In this document: in pieces, positions 40,294 through 44,613 of the stretch
How the letters are laid out: each line of letters starts with the position of its first letter
Numbering within the stretch: position 1 is the stretch's first letter
Assembly (NCBI GenBank): GCA_016212825.1
Contig: JACRDS010000068.1
Location: 1 to 44,613 of the forward strand
Source of the DNA: Elusimicrobiota bacterium
Lineage (GTDB): Bacteria; Elusimicrobiota; Elusimicrobia; UBA1565; UBA9628
Length of the DNA stretch: 44,613 nucleotides
Reading direction: 5' to 3'
The notes under the pieces: generated by a model
The model's database searches: none
What the model was told of the DNA's origin: nothing
Seen by the model: only the letters and a program-made list of their open reading frames with translations
Made by a program: the position numbers and the translations under genes

Positions 40294-41793
40294 ATGGGAG
40301 CCGCCGGCGGGCAGGGCGGGCGTCACGACCAGGGGGGCCGACGCGTTGACCGCGCCCGAGCTGACGGTGAGCAGGGCCGCTCCGGAGGCCCAGGCTGTGG
40401 CCAGGCCGTTGGATGTGGTGGTGGCCACGCTGCTGGTGGCCACGGACCAGGTCAGGCCGTCTGAGGGACCTAAGGCCCGGCTGGAGCTGTCGCTGAAGGT
40501 GCCGCTGGCCGTGAACTGGACGCTCTGGCCCGGTATGAAGGTGGAGGTGCTGGGTATAAGGGAGATGCTGGTGAGGGTGGGCGCGGCCAGCCCGAACTTC
40601 CCCAGCCAGGCCTGCATGGGTCCGGCGGGGGTGACGAAGCCGGCAAGATAGACATTCGGCGGAGACATGGTGTCAACGGTGAGGCCGTAGGCGTAGTTGA
40701 TGCCCGTGCCGCCGGTGTCGATGGCGGCGCTGGAGATCATGTTGAGGCTGTAGTCGAGCTCGCCCACGAAAATCTTGTCGCCGGAGGCCGTGTTCCAGGT
40801 GCCGCTGACATAGATGCGGGTGTCGCTGACCACGTCGTCGAAGGCGATGGAGCCGCCCGTGCCCGTGCCGCGGAAGGAGGCCTGGGCCAGGAGGTTGAGG
40901 CCGAGGCTGTACTTGGCCACCCAGAGGTCGCCGATGAGGCCGGTGTTGTTCTTGTTGCCGCTGATGAAGAGGAAGCTGTCGGTGGGGTCGACCTTGGCGC
41001 TGTAAGACTGGTCCGTGTTGCCGCCCGCGCCAGCGACCGTGGCGCTGGCGATGAAAGCGAGGCTGCTGTTGAACTTGCCCACCCAGATGTCGTTGGAGGT
41101 GGCTGGGGCGGGCGGCACGGAGCCCACGGCGTAGAGGTTGCCCGAACTGTCGCAGTCCAGGCCGAAGCCGATGTTGGCGTTGTAGCCGTTGAAGAAGGTG
41201 GTGCTCGAGACCAGGGCCAGGGCCGGGGAGAATTGGGCCAGGAGGATCTTGTAGACGCCACCGGACAGGACCCAATCCACGGCGAAGATGTTGCCGCCGG
41301 GCGCCACGACCAAGCCGGCCTTGGGCGTGCCGTTGCCGGCGGAGGTGGTGGGGATGTTGTAGGTGGCGCTGCTGATGAGGTTAAGGGCAAGGTTGAATTT
41401 GCCCAGCCAGAGCACTGGGCCCAGTCCGGTGGCTGAAGAGCGGCCGACCACGTACACATTGCCGCCGCCGTCGAGGGCCACTGCCTTGGCCTCGTCGTCG
41501 CCCCCGGCGCTGCCGTTCAAGGTCATGCTGGATACCACACTCAAGTCCGAGTCATTGAACCTGCTGACCCAGATGTTAAGCCCCTGTGCGCCCTGGCTGG
41601 AGGAGCCCACGACGTAGAGCCTGGTATTGGAGCGGACTATGTCAGTAGCTTGGTCCTGGTTGCCCAGCGGGATAGTGGCGCTGCTGATGAAGTTCAATCC
41701 CGAAGCAGACGCAGGCTCGGACAGGAGTGTCGTGAGAAGGGGCGCTATGCAGGAAAGGAAGAGCGCGGCGGACTTCGGCGCGCGGCTCGGCAT
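39385..41793 (-). CDS. giant repeat surface protein, N-terminal part ending at an in-frame stop
   Basis: An 802-residue product with a signal peptide (SAALFLSCIAPLLTTLLS, mature end near PASASG at about 30). It contains all of repeat unit 1 and most of unit 2: propeller-like blades with DLWVAKYSLGLNLL, SGNLYAVGSVPPAPATSNDI and ASFRGTGTGGSIAFD, and a BIG2-like Ig domain. It ends KIFVAELD at a TAA (39387-39385) where the other copies read LDYSLNM, so one C-to-A change (TAC to TAA) explains the stop. Without the downstream part it lacks the sorting domain. A consensus promoter lies at 41941-41913, giving a leader of about 110 nt. I prefer the ATG at 41793 (signal peptide) to the GTG at 41826. 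Confidence 0.8.
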   Translation of the reverse strand: MPSRAPKSAALFLSCIAPLLTTLLSEPASASGLNFISSATIPLGNQDQATDIVRSNTRLYVVGSSSQGAQGLNIWVSRFNDSDLSVVSSMTLNGSAGGDDEAKAVALDGGGNVYVVGRSSATGLGPVLWLGKFNLALNLISSATYNIPTTSAGNGTPKAGLVVAPGGNIFAVDWVLSGGVYKILLAQFSPALALVSSTTFFNGYNANIGFGLDCDSSGNLYAVGSVPPAPATSNDIWVGKFNSSLAFIASATVAGAGGNTDQSYSAKVDPTDSFLFISGNKNNTGLIGDLWVAKYSLGLNLLAQASFRGTGTGGSIAFDDVVSDTRIYVSGTWNTASGDKIFVGELDYSLNMISSAAIDTGGTGINYAYGLTVDTMSPPNVYLAGFVTPAGPMQAWLGKFGLAAPTLTSISLIPSTSTFIPGQSVQFTASGTFSDSSSRALGPSDGLTWSVATSSVATTTSNGLATAWASGAALLTVSSGAVNASAPLVVTPALPAGGSHDEAVDIVRRGASLYAVGASSQGSRGLDLWVAKLNASDMSVAASRLMNGSADGDDEAVAVALDASGNVYTVGRSSAAGLGPVLWLGKFDSALNFISSVTYPIPTPAAGAGTPTAGLVVAPGGNLYAVDYIPVGGVFKILIAQFTPALAFVSSATFFNGYSANIGFRLDVDASGNLYAVGSVPPAPATSNDTWIGKFNSSLAFITSTTIAGAGGNSDQAYSVKVDPSGSYLFAVGNKNNTGLIGDLWVGKYDLSLHLLAQGNFRGTGTGGSIAFDNVVSDTRVYVSGTWNVAAADGKIFVAELD
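40294..41655 (-). repeat. 1.36-kb tandem repeat, unit 1
   Basis: First copy (in coding order) of the propeller plus BIG2 module, from the QDQATDI motif to the matching Asp codon of unit 2; 1,362 bp, a multiple of three. Confidence 0.8.
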
Positions 41794-41848
41794 CACAGCG
41801 GTTCGGCCTCCCGCTGACCGGCTCACTTTCGGCGTCCTAGATGAAGAG

Positions 41849-41870
41849 ATGATGGCCTAAAGACCATCAT
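41849..41870 (-). promoter_or_regulatory. hairpin in the leader of the giant surface-protein gene
   Basis: ATGATGG / CCATCAT, a 7-bp perfect stem with an 8-nt loop, about 36-57 nt after the predicted transcription start. Possible RNA-stabilising or regulatory structure; no known riboswitch was recognised. Confidence 0.35.
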
Positions 41871-41912
41871 TCCCTGCATGGTAGCATAACAAATACCACC
41901 ATTCTTTTATGC

Positions 41913-41941
41913 AGTTTATACCTGATTGGACTGCCTGTCAA
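41913..41941 (-). promoter_or_regulatory. consensus promoter of the giant surface-protein operon
   Basis: On the minus strand: TTGACA (41941-41936), a 17-bp spacer, TAAACT (41918-41913). Expected start is near 41906, giving a leader of about 113 nt before the ATG at 41793. This is the only perfect TTGACA in the promoters noted here. Confidence 0.75.
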
Positions 41942-42099
41942 GACCCAATTCCGGCCTATGTCCCGGCCTGGCCGCGGCATCCGAATGGCCTAGGCTCCGG
42001 CGGCCTGATGGCCCAAGCTCTTGTGGGCCATAATACACGGCGCCCCTAGGACCATCGTATCTATTGGAAATAAAGATGAGATGTTATTCTCTCTGCACT

Positions 42100-44613
42100 A
42101 TGCAGAAGAAAAACAACTCCCAGCTCGCCGCGACCATCCTCCCCCTGGCCGTCATCCTCCTGGCCCCCTCCGGCGCCTTCGCCGGCGCGGTCAAGACCGG
42201 GCAAGCCGTTGCCGCGCCCGGCGCTTCCGGGTTGACCGGCAACATCCTGAGCCGTCCCGGCTCCGCCGGCTCCGGCATCAGCACCCTGTCCAGCGGGCTG
42301 CAGTTGAACCTGAACTCGAGCCTCGCTGTCCCGGCGCCGGCCGCTCTCGGGCCGGCCGTCTCTCCCGTCGTCCCGATCCAGGCGGCCCCGGCCCTCGCCG
42401 CTCCCGCGGCTCTCGGCGCGGCCCCGGTCTTGCCCGCGCCCGACGCTCAGGCTCCGGCCGCGGTCCTGGCCGCTCCGGCGCAGGAGCAGTCCGGCGCCCT
42501 GGGCTCCGTGAAGGACGCGGTCCAGACCATCCAGGCCGACGAGGCCAAGAGCGGCGCCCCGGAGCAGGGCGGCGTCATCGGCAAGCTCTTCGACGGCGGC
42601 TCCAGAGCCGCCGTCCCTGGAGGCGATCGCCTTGCTCCGCTCGCCGGAAGGGACGGCTCGGCGGCCTCCTACCTGAGCCAGGCTCCCAAGACCATCTTCT
42701 CCGAGGCCATCGCGATCTGGAAGGACGCGGGCGCGCCCAGCGAGACCGACCTGCAGGTCAAGCAGGACAACGGAGGGCTCTCCGACGTGGGCGCCGAGCG
42801 CGACCTCATCGAGGACGCGCAGGTCCAGACCGAGCCGGTCAAGGTCGAGCTGCCCGAGCCCGCGTACGGCTTGGACAAGGTCGGCCTGCAGCGCTGGGTC
42901 GTGACCGGCGGCGTCAAGTACGCGGCTTTGGTCAAGGGCGGCGTGTTCTGGGTGGACCAGACCGGCAACGTGTTCCTCTACCGCCGCGCCTCGGCCGAGA
43001 CCGTGCGCATCGTGGTGGCCCCCGGCAAGCTCGGGCCCGTGACCGTGAGCGAGGACGGCAAGAACGTCTACGCGGTGGTCGACGGCCGTTTGCAGCGCTG
43101 GGAGATCAAGGACCGGGAACTCTCGGCCAAGTCGGTCAAGTCCGAGAGCCTCGACGGCGCCAAGATCACGGGCTTGGAGCCCCTCAACGCCGAGGACGCG
43201 GGCCGGGGCGACGGCGCGCAGATCCTCATGGCGGGCAAGCGCTTCTACTGGGCCAAGTCCAAGATCGTGTTCCAGAGCGAGGGCGCCGAGCAGATCACCA
43301 AGAACGGCTCTTTGCGCTCCGGCCTCACCCTCCTCGGCCGTTCCCTCTATACGGAAAAGGCCGCCGGCGGGACCCGAGTCTGGCTCAAGCCTTACTTCGG
43401 CAGCGAGACCAAGCTCGAGGACCTCGGCACCCTCCCCTTCGAGATCAAGGCCATCGTCGCGGGCGACGCGCGCGGCACCTACTTCGCCGCAACGGCGGAA
43501 GGCATCGTGGAGTGGGACGTCAAGACCCGGCGCTACCGGCTCTTCCCGGTCAACGGCCTGGAAGCCGCGGGACAGGTCCTGGGCCTGGACGTGGACCCCG
43601 AAGGCCGCGTGCTGGTCTCGGGCAGCCACGGCCTGACCCAGGTCGAGCTCGCGCCGGCCCGGGAGTTCCTCTCCAGCAAGTCCGCCGAGGTCCGGCTCTG
43701 GTCCCAGTCCAACCCCATGTACATAAAGGATGGGGCCCTGCATATCGGCGACTTCTCCTTCCCCCTCGCCAGGAAGGCCTTGGCCCCCAAGTCCGGCCTG
43801 GCCCGCTTGGGCGCGGCGCTCAAGAGCCTCTTCGGCGGCAAGAGCGCGGTCCCGGCCGAGGTCTCTGACATGGGCATCAGCGAGAAGGAGTGGCAGGCCT
43901 TGAACCTGCCCACCAACAAGCGGCTCATCTACGACACCCTCAAGGGCTTCTCCCTGAGCCAGCACATGCTCTACATCGGCGAGACCGGCGGCGGCAAGAC
44001 CTGGATCGCCGAGCGCATCGCCAAACTCACGGGCAACGAGCTCTGGATGGTCTCCATGAACGAGTACACGCGCAACAAGGACCTCATCGCGCGGGAGACC
44101 TTCGGCGAGGAAGGCAAGAACAAGACCGGGCTGACCATGTCCACCGTGCTGCGCTGGATGACCGAGGGCGGCATCCTGCTGCTCGACGAGATGCACAAGC
44201 CGCTGGAAGGCATCGCGGTCTTGAACAACATCCTGCAGAACGGCGAGTACCGCATGCCCGACGGCCGCATCATCAAGTACGACAAGAAGAAGTCCTGGGT
44301 CATCGGCACCATGAACCCGGTCAAGCCTCCCTACAAGGGCGAGCCTCCTTCCGGCGAGCTCTCCTCTCGCTTCGGCATGACCTTGGAGGTCAAGTACCTG
44401 CCCGCCGACGAGGAAGCCGCCCTGCTGAACATCTTCTACTCCAAGGTGCCCCGCACCGTGCTCGACAAGCTCGTGGCCATCGCCAACGACCTGCGCAAGG
44501 TGTACCCGGACATCCTGCCCCTGCCCATCGCGCCCCGCACGCTCATGCACATCGTGGAGCACGCGGCCCGGTACCCCAACGACAGCATCGTGGACATCTT
44601 CCGCAAGACCTAC
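42100..44613 (+). CDS. exported AAA+ ATPase with propeller-like domain (3'-incomplete)
   Basis: 838 residues are visible and the frame runs off the window. Order: signal peptide 1-28 (LPLAVILLAPSGAFA, then G), a Pro/Ala-rich stretch (about 70-150), KLFDGGS (162-168), a beta-propeller-like region (about 265-535; GGVKYAALVKGGVFWVDQ, NVYAVVDGRLQRWEI, GTYFAATAEGIVEWDV), and a MoxR/dynein-type AAA+ module with Walker A GETGGGKT (627-634), Walker B ILLLDE (Asp696-Glu697), sensor-1 Asn739 in GTMNP, and an arginine in LSSRFG. All key ATPase residues are intact. The odd point is the combination of a signal peptide with an ATP-dependent motor. Such ATPases usually work with a VWA-domain partner, which may lie downstream outside the window. 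Confidence 0.85.
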   Translation, partial: MQKKNNSQLAATILPLAVILLAPSGAFAGAVKTGQAVAAPGASGLTGNILSRPGSAGSGISTLSSGLQLNLNSSLAVPAPAALGPAVSPVVPIQAAPALAAPAALGAAPVLPAPDAQAPAAVLAAPAQEQSGALGSVKDAVQTIQADEAKSGAPEQGGVIGKLFDGGSRAAVPGGDRLAPLAGRDGSAASYLSQAPKTIFSEAIAIWKDAGAPSETDLQVKQDNGGLSDVGAERDLIEDAQVQTEPVKVELPEPAYGLDKVGLQRWVVTGGVKYAALVKGGVFWVDQTGNVFLYRRASAETVRIVVAPGKLGPVTVSEDGKNVYAVVDGRLQRWEIKDRELSAKSVKSESLDGAKITGLEPLNAEDAGRGDGAQILMAGKRFYWAKSKIVFQSEGAEQITKNGSLRSGLTLLGRSLYTEKAAGGTRVWLKPYFGSETKLEDLGTLPFEIKAIVAGDARGTYFAATAEGIVEWDVKTRRYRLFPVNGLEAAGQVLGLDVDPEGRVLVSGSHGLTQVELAPAREFLSSKSAEVRLWSQSNPMYIKDGALHIGDFSFPLARKALAPKSGLARLGAALKSLFGGKSAVPAEVSDMGISEKEWQALNLPTNKRLIYDTLKGFSLSQHMLYIGETGGGKTWIAERIAKLTGNELWMVSMNEYTRNKDLIARETFGEEGKNKTGLTMSTVLRWMTEGGILLLDEMHKPLEGIAVLNNILQNGEYRMPDGRIIKYDKKKSWVIGTMNPVKPPYKGEPPSGELSSRFGMTLEVKYLPADEEAALLNIFYSKVPRTVLDKLVAIANDLRKVYPDILPLPIAPRTLMHIVEHAARYPNDSIVDIFRKTY

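Larger units (their letters stand above)
41794..42099. other. 306-bp divergent intergenic region
   Basis: Lies between the giant surface-protein gene and the exported ATPase gene. It contains the TTGACA-17-TAAACT promoter and leader hairpin of the former. A second perfect 7-bp hairpin (TGGCCCA at 42009-42015, TGGGCCA at 42024-42030) lies on the ATPase side. A weak TATTCT -10 candidate sits at 42085-42090. Base composition is visibly more AT-rich than the flanking genes. Confidence 0.5.

Noticed and set aside
41794-42099. Cyclic-di-GMP or other known riboswitch
   Set aside because: I compared the hairpins with the GEMM consensus and found no conserved tetraloop-receptor or core bases.
42061-44562. 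Long minus-strand open frame (833 codons) opposite the AAA+ gene
   Set aside because: The plus strand encodes a signal peptide and a complete Walker A/B set across the same bases. The antisense has no recognisable motif.
1-44613. tRNA, rRNA or CRISPR arrays
   Set aside because: No cloverleaf with a GTTCGANTC arm, no rRNA-like conserved blocks and no short regularly spaced direct repeats were seen. The GAGTTCGGTC near 1663 lacks matching tRNA arms.

Overview
The window is GC-rich chromosomal DNA from a diderm (Gram-negative-type) bacterium. The evidence for an outer membrane is an LPS-type heptosyltransferase, a PorV/UPF0164-like outer-membrane barrel and a giant exported protein with a type IX-secretion-like C-terminal domain. 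The large signal-peptide proteins with long Ala/Pro-rich N-termini, next to this T9SS-type sorting domain, resemble what I know of Elusimicrobiota. That assignment is inference from gene style; no marker gene is present.

Layout. 1-2.3 kb: a 5'-truncated mercuric-reductase-like flavoprotein, a SAM methyltransferase and a RHH/RelE toxin-antitoxin pair. 2.3-5.4 kb: a soluble five-PAS hybrid histidine kinase. 5.5-7.7 kb: a zinc alcohol dehydrogenase and a GT9 glycosyltransferase. 7.7-8.7 kb: a RAYT-type Y1 transposase between inverted copies of a REP-like repeat. 8.7-12.9 kb: an operon for a GldA/GldF/GldG/DUF4340-type ABC system, headed by a tiny CBM48-like remnant. 12.9-15.7 kb: a membrane-anchored zincin and a large secreted/anchored protein. 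15.8-21.7 kb: an RluE-type pseudouridine synthase, a secreted hypothetical, a YdcF/DUF218 protein coupled to an M29-type aminopeptidase, an OmpR regulator, a 3D-domain protein and a CNT nucleoside transporter ending in a REP hairpin. 21.8-26.2 kb: two coupled genes for exported proteins, the second a degenerate, rearranged PEP-synthase-like protein. 26.2-32.9 kb: a flippase, a YkgJ-like protein, a metallophosphoesterase, YjbQ, an M29 aminopeptidase and a prolyl oligopeptidase. 32.9-41.8 kb: a PorV-like protein translationally coupled to a roughly 2,500-residue repeat protein that is split by one in-frame stop. 42.1 kb to the end: an AAA+ ATPase carrying a signal peptide and a propeller-like domain, running off the window.

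How the parts fit. The last 12 kb look like a cell-surface block: a repetitive cargo with a T9SS-like tail, its probable outer-membrane partner, and a divergent exported ATPase. Peptidases, the nucleoside transporter, 3D-domain protein and secreted proteins suggest a scavenging, protein-exporting lifestyle. Genes are tightly packed: ATGA overlaps within operons, overlapping stop codons between convergent genes, and many promoters whose -10 box lies exactly 6 nt upstream of the start codon, which implies frequent leaderless transcripts.

The most unusual observations are the signal-peptide AAA+ ATPase, the exported PEP-synthase-like protein whose catalytic His position is Arg, REP elements that supply stop codons to neighbouring genes, the four-copy 1.36-kb internal repeat with its single nonsense codon, and the leaderless promoter pattern.
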